A stretch of DNA of 64,000 bases from Bacillus thuringiensis. Lineage in GTDB: Bacteria > Bacillota > Bacilli > Bacillales > Bacillaceae_G. The notes beneath the pieces were generated by a model that had not been told where the DNA came from, did not search any database, and saw only the letters and a program-made list of their open reading frames with translations. Below, in pieces: positions 18,719 through 27,629 of this stretch; position 1 is the first letter of the stretch, and each line of letters begins with the position of its first letter. Location: the NCBI RefSeq assembly GCF_022095615.2, contig NZ_CP155559.1, positions 5,138,707-5,202,706 of the forward strand, given 5' to 3'. The translations under genes and the position numbers were made by a program.

Positions 18719-19789
18719 TCATTTATGAAAGAAATTCGGCTTCAAAATTTCATTTGGATACGGTTTATGATAAATATGAGTGGTAGCTGGTGACAACGGT
18801 GGAATGAGCCACACCCAATTGCCTGTTACAACCCGTCCACATGCTGCTTCTTGCTTCTCGAATTGTTGAAATTGTTGTGCAGCTGTATGGTGATCTACAA
18901 TACTAACTCCTTGTTTTTTGAAGGAATGTAAAACAGCTACGTTTAATTCAATTAACGCCTTATCTTTCCATAACGTACCGTTTCTCGATGTATCTAACTC
19001 CATCATCTCCGCAACAGCTGGAAGTAAATTATAACGATCATGATCCGCTAAGTTACGAGCCCCGATCTCCGTTCCCATATACCATCCATTGAACGGAGCT
19101 GCCGTATAGGAAATACCTCCAATTTCTAAGCGCATATCTGAAATCATTGGAACCCCATACCATTTTACTCCAAGCGACGAAATCGGGTATTCTGGATGTT
19201 CAATTGGTACTTCTTTCACTTCTTCTTTTGGAATATCTTTATATACAGTTGCATTTCTATCTATAGAAAACACAAGTGGTAATACATCGAAATTCGTACC
19301 TTCTCCTTGCCAGCCAAGTTCCTGACAAAAATCCGTAAATGCAGCGGCATGAGAGTCACCGATTACTCCCATTTCTGTTTTATATCCTGCATATCGAATC
19401 AATTGGTGATTATAAATTCGTATATTATTTTCTTCACCTTGATATTGCTTAAAAATCGTAATTGTCGGTTTAACTTTTCCGTCGTTCGTTGCATATTTAA
19501 TATGATGAATTAATGCATTATAAACACCTTCCTCATCATTTACTTCACGTGCATCTAATATGTGCATCTTACTCCAAAATAGTCTTCCGATACATCGATT
19601 ACTATTGCGCCATGCCATTCGAGATCCATGAACAAGCTCTTCAAATGTATGCTCATACGTACCAGTTTTCTCTATCTCAACTTGAATTTCTTTCATGCGC
19701 TCTTCTATGAATTGTTCTTTATTCAGCTCTTTATAGCAAATCGTAATAAAATGACTCGCTTCCTTTATTAATTGTTTCGTTTTACTCAT
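18719..19789 (-). CDS. nos: Bacterial nitric oxide synthase oxygenase
   Basis: A 356-residue, oxygenase-only nitric oxide synthase; no reductase domain is fused, as is usual in bacilli. The proximal heme ligand is C66 in NRCIGRLFW. The arginine-binding and pterin-site regions (WYMGTEIGARNLADHDRYN and WVWLIPPLSPATTHIYH) are conserved. It converts arginine to citrulline and NO using reductants borrowed from cellular flavodoxin-type partners. A GAAGGAG ribosome binding site precedes the ATG. It is divergent from sodA2, so two oxidative/nitrosative stress genes share a 215-base promoter region. Confidence 0.96.
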   Translation of the reverse strand: MSKTKQLIKEASHFITICYKELNKEQFIEERMKEIQVEIEKTGTYEHTFEELVHGSRMAWRNSNRCIGRLFWSKMHILDAREVNDEEGVYNALIHHIKYATNDGKVKPTITIFKQYQGEENNIRIYNHQLIRYAGYKTEMGVIGDSHAAAFTDFCQELGWQGEGTNFDVLPLVFSIDRNATVYKDIPKEEVKEVPIEHPEYPISSLGVKWYGVPMISDMRLEIGGISYTAAPFNGWYMGTEIGARNLADHDRYNLLPAVAEMMELDTSRNGTLWKDKALIELNVAVLHSFKKQGVSIVDHHTAAQQFQQFEKQEAACGRVVTGNWVWLIPPLSPATTHIYHKPYPNEILKPNFFHK

Positions 19790-19953
19790 AAACGATCTCC
19801 TTCTATTTCAACAAAACGTTACTACTTTACAGTATAAGCAAAAAGAATAAGAGTCACAAATGAAAGTCGAAGTGTTACTTTTATTGTAATATTTTTCAGA
19901 AAATTAAAGAGATTACTATTGACTTGTATGAAAAACAGGTGTATTTTTGACTC

Positions 19954-19972
19954 AGGTAAAGTATTTTTACCT
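19954..19972. promoter_or_regulatory. Inverted repeat upstream of sodA2
   Basis: AGGTAAA, five bases, TTTACCT: a perfect 7-5-7 inverted repeat ending about 32 bases before the sodA2 start codon. It could be a protein operator or a small mRNA hairpin. The regulator is unknown. Confidence 0.4.
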
Positions 19973-20004
19973 AGACCAACTTTTAGAAGGAAGGAGGGAA
20001 TGTT

Positions 20005-20631
20005 ATGTCTTCATTTCAATTGCCAAAGCTTTCATATGACTATGATGAACTAGAGCCATATATCGATAGCAACACGCTTTCTATTCATCATGGGAAGCAC
20101 CATGCGACATACGTAAATAATTTGAATGCCGCTTTAGAAAACTATACGGAATTACATAATAAATCTTTAGAAGAATTACTATGTAATTTAGACACTTTAC
20201 CAAAAGAAATTGTTACAGCTATCAGAAATAACGGTGGTGGACATTATTGTCATAGTCTTTTTTGGGAAGTAATGAGCCCGCGAGGTGGCGGCGATCCTAA
20301 TGGAGACGTTGCAAAAGTAATTGATTATTATTTCAATACCTTTGACAACTTAAAAAATCAGCTGTCCAAAGCAGCTATTAGTCGTTTTGGAAGTGGATAT
20401 GGATGGCTTGTCCTTGATGGTGAAGAACTTACTGTTATGAGTACACCTAATCAAGATACACCTTTGCAAGAAGGTAAAATTCCATTACTCGTCATCGACG
20501 TATGGGAACATGCCTATTATTTAAAGTATCAAAATCGGCGTCCAGAATTTGTTACCAACTGGTGGCATACAGTGAACTGGGACCGGGTAAATGAAAAGTA
20601 TTTGCAAGCAATTCAATCACAAAAACATTAG
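20005..20631 (+). CDS. sodA2: Superoxide dismutase, Mn type (second chromosomal sodA of the cereus group)
   Basis: A 208-residue Fe/Mn superoxide dismutase that converts superoxide to hydrogen peroxide and oxygen. The four metal ligands are present: H28 (SIHHGKHH), H83 (HYCHSLFW), D165 and H169 (DVWEHAYY). The residue context NQDTPL around Q150 supports manganese. The helix normally reading HANHSLFW is HYCHSLFW here, a feature I recall for SodA-2 of B. anthracis. A strong AAGGAGG ribosome binding site precedes the ATG. It is divergent from nos. Confidence 0.93.
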   Translation: MSSFQLPKLSYDYDELEPYIDSNTLSIHHGKHHATYVNNLNAALENYTELHNKSLEELLCNLDTLPKEIVTAIRNNGGGHYCHSLFWEVMSPRGGGDPNGDVAKVIDYYFNTFDNLKNQLSKAAISRFGSGYGWLVLDGEELTVMSTPNQDTPLQEGKIPLLVIDVWEHAYYLKYQNRRPEFVTNWWHTVNWDRVNEKYLQAIQSQKH

Positions 20632-20687
20632 TCGTGCGTATAAGGTAAGTTTGGTAATGTAAAATTAGTATTGTCGAAATCCTCCAG

Positions 20688-20714
20688 AATCCCCCGGATT
20701 GCCACCGGGGGATT
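20688..20714 (+). terminator. Terminator after sodA2
   Basis: AATCCCCCGG pairs with CCGGGGGATT around a short loop. The stem is very GC-rich for this genome, and the following T tract is weak. Confidence 0.6.
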
Positions 20715-20719
20715 TATGA

Positions 20720-21607
20720 TTATTCCATTGCATGTATGTAATAACGTAATACTTGTTCTATTTCTATTTTCAACTCTCGGAACCGGTATCCTAATTCACT
20801 AGCTTTTCCATTATGTAATGTACAATTAATAACTTCATTATACGGCGCTACATTATCTCCTACTTCTTGAACGAGTGCTTTTATTCCCGTATTTTCTTCT
20901 ATGAAATGAATAATTTCTCCAGTAGAAACTATCCCGTTGCTACAAGCATTAATTGGTCCTTCTATGCTTTCTGTCCCGCACCAGGCTAAAAATCCCCCTG
21001 CTGCTTCTTCATGTATAAATGACAACTCTCCATCTACATGAGTCACCGCGACAGGTTCTTGCCTCACAATATGTTCAACGTAAAATTGTAACCTTTTCGT
21101 ATAATCGTTTTCTCCAATAACAACTGGAAAACGCACTGCAACGACTGGGAATGTTGCTTGTTGAAATAAAACCGATTCGGCTAATCGCTTGCCTTCGCTA
21201 TAATTGAAGTCATTTCTATCTCCATACGTAATAGCATACTCGTACGGATTAAAGTTCTCTTCTAACAAGCCTATCGCTGGCTCGTAAACAGCCATTGAAG
21301 ATGTCATAATATACTTCTTTGTTTTTCCTTGTAACACTTCACATATTATCTTCGCTGCATTCGAGCTATAGCATAAATTATCGTATACGATATCATAACT
21401 TTTATCTTCTAGACGCTCTGCTAGTTGTTTTTCGTCTTCTCTATCTACAATAAATCTTTTTACCGTACTTCCAAAAGAATCTTCCGTAATTCCTCTCGTC
21501 GCGATCGTTACATCGTGTCCATCTTGCAAAAGAGCTTCTACTAAATGTTTACCAAAAAATCTTGTTCCCCCTAGTACCAATACTTTTTTCAACTTCATCA
21601 TCCCCAT
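20720..21607 (-). CDS. NAD-dependent epimerase/dehydratase family protein
   Basis: A 295-residue extended short-chain dehydrogenase/reductase with a Rossmann motif GGTRFFGKHL near residue 13-22. The canonical GxxGxxG is altered to GGTRFFG, a form common in RNA-binding-protein-like and isoflavone-reductase-like members. An SSMAVY segment takes the catalytic serine position, and Y-S-E-G-K provides the YxxxK pair. Substrate cannot be assigned; nucleotide-sugar modification is possible. The start is uncertain: M-G-M-M-K offers three candidates and no ideal ribosome binding site is seen. The gene stands alone. Confidence 0.75.
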   Translation of the reverse strand: MGMMKLKKVLVLGGTRFFGKHLVEALLQDGHDVTIATRGITEDSFGSTVKRFIVDREDEKQLAERLEDKSYDIVYDNLCYSSNAAKIICEVLQGKTKKYIMTSSMAVYEPAIGLLEENFNPYEYAITYGDRNDFNYSEGKRLAESVLFQQATFPVVAVRFPVVIGENDYTKRLQFYVEHIVRQEPVAVTHVDGELSFIHEEAAGGFLAWCGTESIEGPINACSNGIVSTGEIIHFIEENTGIKALVQEVGDNVAPYNEVINCTLHNGKASELGYRFRELKIEIEQVLRYYIHAME

Positions 21608-21654
21608 TTTGATAAATTGTAAAATACTACCTCTATATTATAAATGCTAATATA

Positions 21655-21694
21655 TAAAAAGCATGGAATTAGTTTAACGATTCCATGCTTTTCT
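21655..21694 (-). terminator. Terminator downstream of the AmiS/UreI gene
   Basis: AAAAGCATGGAAT pairs with ATTCCATGCTTTT around a loop of about nine bases, with a T run on the minus strand. It lies just after the stop codon. Confidence 0.75.
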
Positions 21695-21706
21695 ACAGAA
21701 AATATA

Positions 21707-22297
21707 TTAACGTACTCGATATTTATAAATACAATAACAGAAGTATAAAATGGAAATTACGGATACATAAACCCATAGTTCATATACGAATCCCTCTCCC
21801 CATACTCCCATAAAATAAAAGAGTGAAGGCAATGTCAATGTTACCCATGATTGTACAAAAGCAATTCTGCCAAGGTATTGATTAATATTCTTTTTTTGCG
21901 CATTTAACACAAAGAATAAATACCAAAGTAATGCCCACATAAACCATGTTAACGCATTAACAATATCATGGAATTGAACAAATGAAACGACCATATAGAA
22001 TAAAGCAATAATTGCTACCCACATACAGAACCAGCCTAGCCCACTACTATCCATTCCTTTAATAAACGTAACGCCTACATATAAATAAGTTAAACCAAAT
22101 AAAAAAGTAGCTGCATATGAATATACCGTCCAATTACTTTGATCAGAAATCATAATTAAATAAAACGGTATAATAATTTGTAATGCCCCTACAAATAAAT
22201 TAAAAACACCTGCGCTTTTCATCTCTATTTTTCCCAATATAACAAGACTATTTAAAAATAAAGCTGCACCTGAAAGTAATAATCCTACGTAACCCAT
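21707..22297 (-). CDS. AmiS/UreI family transporter
   Basis: A 196-residue protein with six predicted helices and the N-terminal signature GLLLSGAALFLNSLVILG of the AmiS/UreI family, proton-gated channels for urea and short-chain amides. A TGAGGA ribosome binding site precedes the ATG. No urease or amidase gene is adjacent, so the permeant may be amide or urea from elsewhere. A possible cre-like sequence lies about 205 bases upstream. Confidence 0.85.
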   Translation of the reverse strand: MGYVGLLLSGAALFLNSLVILGKIEMKSAGVFNLFVGALQIIIPFYLIMISDQSNWTVYSYAATFLFGLTYLYVGVTFIKGMDSSGLGWFCMWVAIIALFYMVVSFVQFHDIVNALTWFMWALLWYLFFVLNAQKKNINQYLGRIAFVQSWVTLTLPSLFYFMGVWGEGFVYELWVYVSVISILYFCYCIYKYRVR

Positions 22298-22722
22298 ATA
22301 TCCTCATGTGAAAACCTTACATTTTCACACTGTCCCTCCCCATCTTGTAAAAATTATACTATTCCTTATTCTCTTTCTTACTTACAACTACATACAAAGT
22401 TTTTTCGAAAATAAGTCAGACTTCCTACCTTAAAAAACGATAAAAAAATCCCTTCGATACATGTCATACAGTAATCATGTCCATCGAAATGTATCACATA
22501 ATAAAAACGCTTTCAATAATGCGTAACGCAATCAGAAAGCTAATAGGATTATTTGATTATAAACGCACTTTACCAATGATACAAGTACTGGAATATTATT
22601 CAATATTTCATTTTTTATTTCTATAAAAAATTACTAGAATAATGCATTTTCCCTATCTCATTCTATCAATGATCTGCATAGAATATTGTACAATCATATT
22701 AAATTAGAAAGGTCTGATATTT
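22298..22722. promoter_or_regulatory. 425-base intergenic region with candidate cre and SigK-like elements
   Basis: The region separates divergent genes. At 22502-22515, TAAAAACGCTTTCA matches the reverse cre consensus at 13 of 14 positions. At 22677-22685, CATAGAATA fits the SigK -10 pattern CATANNNTA for the plus-strand gene, though the expected AC at -35 is not clear. A partly symmetric stretch (GATACAT ... ATGTATC, 22456-22495) is also present. None is proven. Confidence 0.3.
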
Positions 22723-23124
22723 ATGCCTCTTCATTATCCACATCAATCTGTTATTCATTCAACAGGTGTATTAACAAGAGAGCCTGCAACAGTTTCAGCA
22801 GTAATAAACATTGTAAATTTAGATGCATATTACGCACACTACGTAAATATAGAAGTGTGGGATTGGTCTAACTATTCTAATCCTGTAAAATTACCTGTAC
22901 TAATTGGTGAAGATACAGTAGTAGAATTCCCCTACCTTTTACAAGGCAACAACCTAGCAGTATTTTATGCTAATTTAGATGAAGCTATTAATTTGTATGA
23001 AATTCGTATTTCTTATCCTACTCACTCCAATATTATTGCAAATTGTTTCGGACGAAGCGTACCGCCTTATACAAGCCAAGAAGGTAATACAGTATATCAT
23101 AAACAACTTGTTCGCATTCATTAA
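22723..23124 (+). CDS. Uncharacterised 133-residue protein
   Basis: I do not recognise this protein. It has no membrane helix and no signal peptide, is rich in Asn, Tyr, Val and Ile, and alternates hydrophobic and polar residues in a way that suggests a beta-sandwich. It contains single Trp-rich and acidic segments (VWDWSNYSN) and one cysteine near residue 107. An AAAGG ribosome binding site precedes the ATG. A SigK-like -10 sequence upstream hints at late mother-cell expression, which would make a spore-surface role possible; this is inference only. Coding is supported by the RBS, the position between unrelated genes and normal codon use. Confidence 0.6.
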   Translation: MPLHYPHQSVIHSTGVLTREPATVSAVINIVNLDAYYAHYVNIEVWDWSNYSNPVKLPVLIGEDTVVEFPYLLQGNNLAVFYANLDEAINLYEIRISYPTHSNIIANCFGRSVPPYTSQEGNTVYHKQLVRIH

Positions 23125-23189
23125 AGGTCTCTTTTTCCTATCAACAATTTATAAATACATTCAATAGAGATGATTCTATTGAAATACTA

Positions 23190-23243
23190 TGGTCAGTAAT
23201 ATTTCATTCATTTCTCTTTCCTAAAATGAGCATATTACTGACC
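23190..23243. repeat. Long-loop inverted repeat downstream of the 133-residue protein gene
   Basis: GGTCAGTAATAT and ATATTACTGACC are perfect 12-base inverted arms separated by about 30 bases. There is no T run, so it is a weak candidate terminator or a protein site. Confidence 0.4.
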
Positions 23244-23291
23244 TCAGGTAACATCATAAAAAACAGAATTCATTATATACATACAATAAAA

Positions 23292-23319
23292 ATAAAGTAT
23301 CCTATAAAAGAATACTTTA
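23292..23319 (-). terminator. Probable terminator downstream of galE
   Basis: TAAAGTAT pairs with ATACTTTA around a loop of about ten bases, followed on the minus strand by a T-rich run. It lies ten bases after the stop codon. Confidence 0.55.
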
Positions 23320-23328
23320 CTAACTACC

Positions 23329-24345
23329 CTAAATCATTTGATAGCCATTTTTATTATTTACTTGCCATCTCCAAGAATCTACACACATCTCTTCTAACCC
23401 ATATTCCGCTTCCCATCCTAATTCTCGTTTCGCTTTAGATACATCAGCGAAACAGATTGCTACATCACCAGGACGACGCCCTATCACTTTATAAGGTATT
23501 TTTTTACCCGAAACCTTCTCAAAAGCCTTTACCATCTCCAATACACTATACCCTTTACCTGTGCCAAGATTATATGCCTCTATTCCTTTCGTCTCAAGTA
23601 CTTTTTTAAGTGCCTTTACATGTCCTTTTGCAAGGTCAACAACGTGAATATAATCACGGACACCTGTCCCGTCTTTTGTTGGATAATCATTTCCGAATAT
23701 ATTTAACTCATTTAACTTACCTACCGCCACCTGCGTTACATATGGCATTAAATTATTCGGAATCCCATTTGGATCTTCTCCAATACGGCCACTTTTATGT
23801 GCTCCAAATGGATTGAAATAACGAAGTAACGCAATACTCCATTCATCATCAGCTTTTGCTACATCACGCATAATTTGCTCAATCATTAATTTTGTTTGCC
23901 CATACGGATTTGTCACACTTAGCGGAAATTCCTCTGTAATTGGTGATGTTTTTGGAACTCCATATACAGTTGCAGATGAACTAAAAATAAATTTTTTAAC
24001 ATGATGTTTCTGCATCACATCACATAGTATAATCGCACTTATTATATTATTATAATAATATGTAATAGGAATTGCAGTCGATTCCCCTACTGCTTTAAAT
24101 CCAGCAAAGTGTATAACCGCTTCAATGTTATTTTCCAAAAAAATCTCATTCATTTTTTCACGATTTAAAACACTTTCTTTATAAAATTTAAATTGTTTTC
24201 CTGTTATTTCTTTTACTCGGTTTAAAGACTCGATTGAACTATTTGAAAGATTATCTACGACTATAATTTTATAATTATTATTTAATAATTCTATACACGT
24301 ATGACTACCAATATACCCTGCTCCACCCGTTATAAGTATCGCCAT
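23329..24345 (-). CDS. galE: UDP-glucose 4-epimerase
   Basis: A 338-residue extended short-chain dehydrogenase interconverting UDP-glucose and UDP-galactose with bound NAD. It has the Rossmann motif GGAGYIGSH (7-15), the catalytic serine in FSSSATVYG (S123/S124) and the Y148-xxx-K152 pair. The length is typical. There is no galK or galT neighbour, so the gene probably feeds UDP-galactose (or UDP-GalNAc) into surface glycans. Membrane glycosyltransferases lie a few kilobases away on both sides. Confidence 0.93.
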   Translation of the reverse strand: MAILITGGAGYIGSHTCIELLNNNYKIIVVDNLSNSSIESLNRVKEITGKQFKFYKESVLNREKMNEIFLENNIEAVIHFAGFKAVGESTAIPITYYYNNIISAIILCDVMQKHHVKKFIFSSSATVYGVPKTSPITEEFPLSVTNPYGQTKLMIEQIMRDVAKADDEWSIALLRYFNPFGAHKSGRIGEDPNGIPNNLMPYVTQVAVGKLNELNIFGNDYPTKDGTGVRDYIHVVDLAKGHVKALKKVLETKGIEAYNLGTGKGYSVLEMVKAFEKVSGKKIPYKVIGRRPGDVAICFADVSKAKRELGWEAEYGLEEMCVDSWRWQVNNKNGYQMI

Positions 24346-24457
24346 ATATAGAGTCCCCCACTTATTATTAATTATAAAATTTTATAACCTCAATACACAT
24401 CTATCCTACCACAAAAAAGACTGATAATTTTAAAAATTTTTAAATTATTTTTTATAT

Positions 24458-24495
24458 AAAAAAGAGCCACATAACCTTTACGTTATGTAACTCTT
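24458..24495 (-). terminator. Probable terminator downstream of the hemolysin III gene
   Basis: AAGAG..ACATAAC pairs with GTTATGT..CTCTT, with a T-rich tract on the minus strand. It is about 75 bases beyond the stop codon. Confidence 0.55.
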
Positions 24496-24567
24496 CAACA
24501 TACATATGTGTCTATATATTTATTTATTAATCAAGAAAAATAAAAATCACTCGGAAATTTCATATGG

Positions 24568-25215
24568 TTAAATTACGTAGCAATATACACTTAAAAAGTG
24601 GGCAAGGCTTCCCAATAACACGAACACGTGAAAAATTTCATGATGCCCCATATGCTTAAACTCTAACCATTTTGGCTTTGTTCCATAAATAAATCCACCA
24701 ATTGTATAAAGAATACCTCCAAACACTAGAAGCACGATACCTCCTGCACTTAAGTTAGCAGCCAACGGTGCAAAGAACAGAACAATTAACCAGCCCATTG
24801 TAATATAAATTGCTGTTGATAACCATCTCGGGCAACTAAACCAAAACATTTTAAAAACAATACCACAAATGGCAGTTGCATAAACTAAACAAAATAATAA
24901 TAAACCGTTTGCGGAATGTAATGTAATTAAACAAAATGGTGCATATGTACCTGCAATCAATATAAAAATCATAGAGTGATCAAGCTTCCGAAAGAAATAA
25001 ATAACACGTTCACTGGCTACAACGCTATGATATACAGCTGATGCTGTATACAGAACCATCATTCCGATGCCAAACAAAATAACAGCTGTAATTGCCGCAA
25101 AAGATGGCGTCTTAATAGAAACTTTTACAAGCATAGCTAATAATGCAATAAATGATAATACAGCTCCTCCCAAGTGGGTAAAAGCATTAACCGGTTCTCT
25201 TATATAAGCATTCAT
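24568..25215 (-). CDS. Hemolysin III family (PAQR/YqfA) membrane protein
   Basis: A 215-residue protein with seven predicted helices and the family's conserved metal-site residues: E and N-A-F-T-H near the N-terminus, S-x-x-x-H in the second helix region, D-H-S after helix 3, and H-x-x-F-H near the C-terminus. The start was moved to the internal ATG at 25215 because a GAGGGGTG ribosome binding site lies between it and the upstream ATG. Members were named for pore-forming hemolysin III of B. cereus. Most homologues are now viewed as PAQR-type membrane homeostasis proteins, so hemolytic activity is not assured. Confidence 0.88.
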   Translation of the reverse strand: MNAYIREPVNAFTHLGGAVLSFIALLAMLVKVSIKTPSFAAITAVILFGIGMMVLYTASAVYHSVVASERVIYFFRKLDHSMIFILIAGTYAPFCLITLHSANGLLLFCLVYATAICGIVFKMFWFSCPRWLSTAIYITMGWLIVLFFAPLAANLSAGGIVLLVFGGILYTIGGFIYGTKPKWLEFKHMGHHEIFHVFVLLGSLAHFLSVYCYVI

Positions 25216-25379
25216 ATATACACCCCTCATATAATTACATGTAGTTTTAATAACTACATGTAATTATATACGCATTATTATTAGAGGTCAACATTTACAA
25301 TTCATTTGTTTCGTAATACCATATTTAGAGATAAACTAAACATTATGCTCCACTAAGTTATAAAAGTGAGGGGTTCTAC

Positions 25380-25940
25380 GTGGAAAATATAAATAAATTG
25401 CTTGAAACATTACATTTAGAAAAAAATATTACGCTTGAGGATATTCCAAATGTCGACTTGTATGTAGACCAGGTTGTCCAATTATTTGAAAATACTTATG
25501 CAGATACAACAAGAACCGATGATGAAAAAGTATTAACAAAAACAATGATTAACAATTACGCAAAAGGTAAACTGTTTATTCCAATCAAAAATAAAAAATA
25601 CTCAAAAGAGCATATGATTTTAATTAGCTTAATTTATCAATTAAAGGGGGCCCTTTCCATTAACGACATAAAAAGCTCCTTAGCAAATATAAATGAATCC
25701 TTATTAAGCGATGATTCATTCGAATTAAATACGCTATATAAAGATTATCTTTCCCTTACCGAAAACAACGTCGAAAGCTTTACACAAGACGTAAATAACC
25801 GTATTTCAGAAGTAAGTGAGATTTCTTCCTTAGAAGATCAGAACCTAGAGAAATTTTTATTACTAACATCATTTGTGTCGATGAGTAATATGTATAGACG
25901 CTTAGCTGAGAAATTGATCGATGATTTAGAAGAAGCCTAA
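25380..25940 (+). CDS. DUF1836 family protein, probable DNA-binding regulator
   Basis: A 186-residue soluble protein beginning with GTG, with GTGAGGGG eight bases upstream. The N-terminal part has the layout of DUF1836, which carries a MerR-like helix-turn-helix (around TRTDDEKVLTKTMINNY and the L-I-Y-Q-L-K segment). The function of the family is not established; a regulatory role is inferred from the helix-turn-helix. It stands alone with a very strong terminator after it. Confidence 0.7.
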   Translation: MENINKLLETLHLEKNITLEDIPNVDLYVDQVVQLFENTYADTTRTDDEKVLTKTMINNYAKGKLFIPIKNKKYSKEHMILISLIYQLKGALSINDIKSSLANINESLLSDDSFELNTLYKDYLSLTENNVESFTQDVNNRISEVSEISSLEDQNLEKFLLLTSFVSMSNMYRRLAEKLIDDLEEA

Positions 25941-25984
25941 TAACTATAAAACGCTACCTACTTTTAGGTAGCGTTTTATAGTTA
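25941..25984 (+). terminator. Strong perfect-palindrome terminator after the DUF1836 gene
   Basis: The arms TAACTATAAAACGCTACCTA and TAGGTAGCGTTTTATAGTTA pair perfectly around a four-base loop, an unusually long 20-base-pair stem. T-rich and A-rich segments lie inside the stem, so it could work in either direction. Confidence 0.75.
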
Positions 25985-26146
25985 TTAGAATGAACTTCAA
26001 CTATCCGAATGATTGTAGTATTTTAGAAGTTATATTTTCTAAGTATCCTCTCCTGTTTATTTTTTCTATTGGGATTTTACTATTTCAATAGAAAAAAGCA
26101 CATTCTGCATATTAGCAAAATGTACCTCCCCTTAAAATTATAATTT

Positions 26147-27385
26147 TTACTGTTTCTTTATTAGCAATTCAAAGCGATCATAATACTCTTTTACTAATAA
26201 TTTACACATAGCGTAGAAAATGAAAACATTAATAATAACAATGAACATTCCCATATTCGTATTAGATCCCGCATACAGAACCATTACTATATTTAAAAAG
26301 ATTGTTAACGTTAATCCTAGTGCTATTCCTGTCCACTTCATTTCATATATCAGTAAAAAGATGACAAATACTAATGCTGGGAAAGCATATCTCTCATGCA
26401 TTTGCGTAGGTAACATAAAGAACGCAAAACTTATAAAAGTCGCTGCTTTTAATAGAACTGCCGTATTCATCTGACGATGGAAAAAGACATATAAACAAGT
26501 TAATGCCGCCGCAATAGACAAGAGTATTAATCCAACTGTTTTCAATGTAATATGCGGTAAAATTTGAATAGTATCCACTGTATTAGGATCCGTACCAATC
26601 GCGTAATACCAAATATTCATAGCAAATACAGTTACTGTTGGGAATGTACCCACCGCATTTAAATATGCTTGTTTTAACATCGTGATAAATGTTCCATGCG
26701 CTGCGAAATACAGGCCGAATATTAATAAAGGAATACAGAACCCGATTACAAATTTGGTTAATTGCTTGCCCTCTTTTTTTTCCCAAATGATTTTTAAGAA
26801 ATACATAGCAAACACAGGCGCAATTACGATTGATTGGAATTTAGCTAGTAATGCTATAGCGTAAATAGCACCAGACCAAGTTGGCTTAGACATTAGTAAT
26901 AAAATAGAACTAACCATCAATATACTATGTAGCATATCTACTTGACCCCAAATAGTCCCATCCACTATAACCGCTGGGCTAAATGCAAAAAATGTTACTA
27001 ATGCTGCTCTCATAATCGAATTGTCTATCCTTTTAGAAACTATAGCAAAAATAATTATAGCTACTACTTCAAATACAATGGATGGGACTCGAATTAAAAC
27101 ACCAGCAGCATCCACGTATATATTAAAAAATGACAATATTACTCCATAAATACCTAAAAGAGCTAAGAAAAACGGCGGGTAGTTTACTAAATCTCCATGT
27201 GCATACACATCACCTAATCCATATTTACCTACCGTATTCATCCAATCCACAAAAAATAGTTGATCTCGTTCATATCCTTCTAAATGAAATGCTAAATATA
27301 TACGTAATAACAGAGATGCAACAACTACTACAATCAAATAAAAATGAAGCCATTTCAAACTCCACCTATCTTGAGTAAAATTCAT
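26147..27385 (-). CDS. GT-C type membrane glycosyltransferase
   Basis: A 412-residue protein with about ten hydrophobic segments. The first extracytoplasmic loop contains E39-R-D41 and then NYPP (68-71), features of GT39/GT87-like enzymes that use polyprenyl-phosphate sugars. It has no signal for a known acceptor. It is separate from the GtrA/GT2 pair at 3.3-4.7 kb but could use the same lipid-linked donor. galE lies about 2 kb away. The start ATG has only a weak ribosome binding site (AAGGACGG about 11 bases away). Confidence 0.7.
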   Translation of the reverse strand: MNFTQDRWSLKWLHFYLIVVVVASLLLRIYLAFHLEGYERDQLFFVDWMNTVGKYGLGDVYAHGDLVNYPPFFLALLGIYGVILSFFNIYVDAAGVLIRVPSIVFEVVAIIIFAIVSKRIDNSIMRAALVTFFAFSPAVIVDGTIWGQVDMLHSILMVSSILLLMSKPTWSGAIYAIALLAKFQSIVIAPVFAMYFLKIIWEKKEGKQLTKFVIGFCIPLLIFGLYFAAHGTFITMLKQAYLNAVGTFPTVTVFAMNIWYYAIGTDPNTVDTIQILPHITLKTVGLILLSIAAALTCLYVFFHRQMNTAVLLKAATFISFAFFMLPTQMHERYAFPALVFVIFLLIYEMKWTGIALGLTLTIFLNIVMVLYAGSNTNMGMFIVIINVFIFYAMCKLLVKEYYDRFELLIKKQ

Positions 27386-27594
27386 TTAATAAACACCGTC
27401 CTTACTTTTTATAGCTTACAACAATTAAATTAAAAATTGATTTACTTATATAGAAATATACCCCTAAATGAATTAACAATTTCCCCATTCAATGGTAGAA
27501 AAAATTAAATGAAAATACTAACATACAAAAAAATAATCGTCAATCACGTATTAGTTAAAGTCCATTCAAATTGTCCGCTCTATAAGTAATCCTC

Positions 27595-27626
27595 AAAAAA
27601 ATATCCACCTTTAAAGTGGATATTTT
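27595..27626 (-). terminator. Terminator of dbpA
   Basis: AATATCCAC pairs with GTGGATATT around a short loop, with A/T tracts on both flanks, four bases beyond the stop codon. Confidence 0.8.
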
Positions 27627-27629
27627 CAT

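Noticed and set aside
24568..25230. Longer start of the hemolysin III gene
   Set aside because: The upstream ATG has its ribosome binding site inside the coding region; the internal ATG is better placed.
25941..25984. Long perfect palindrome as an IS end or attachment site
   Set aside because: It lies just after a stop codon with a four-base loop; a terminator explains it.
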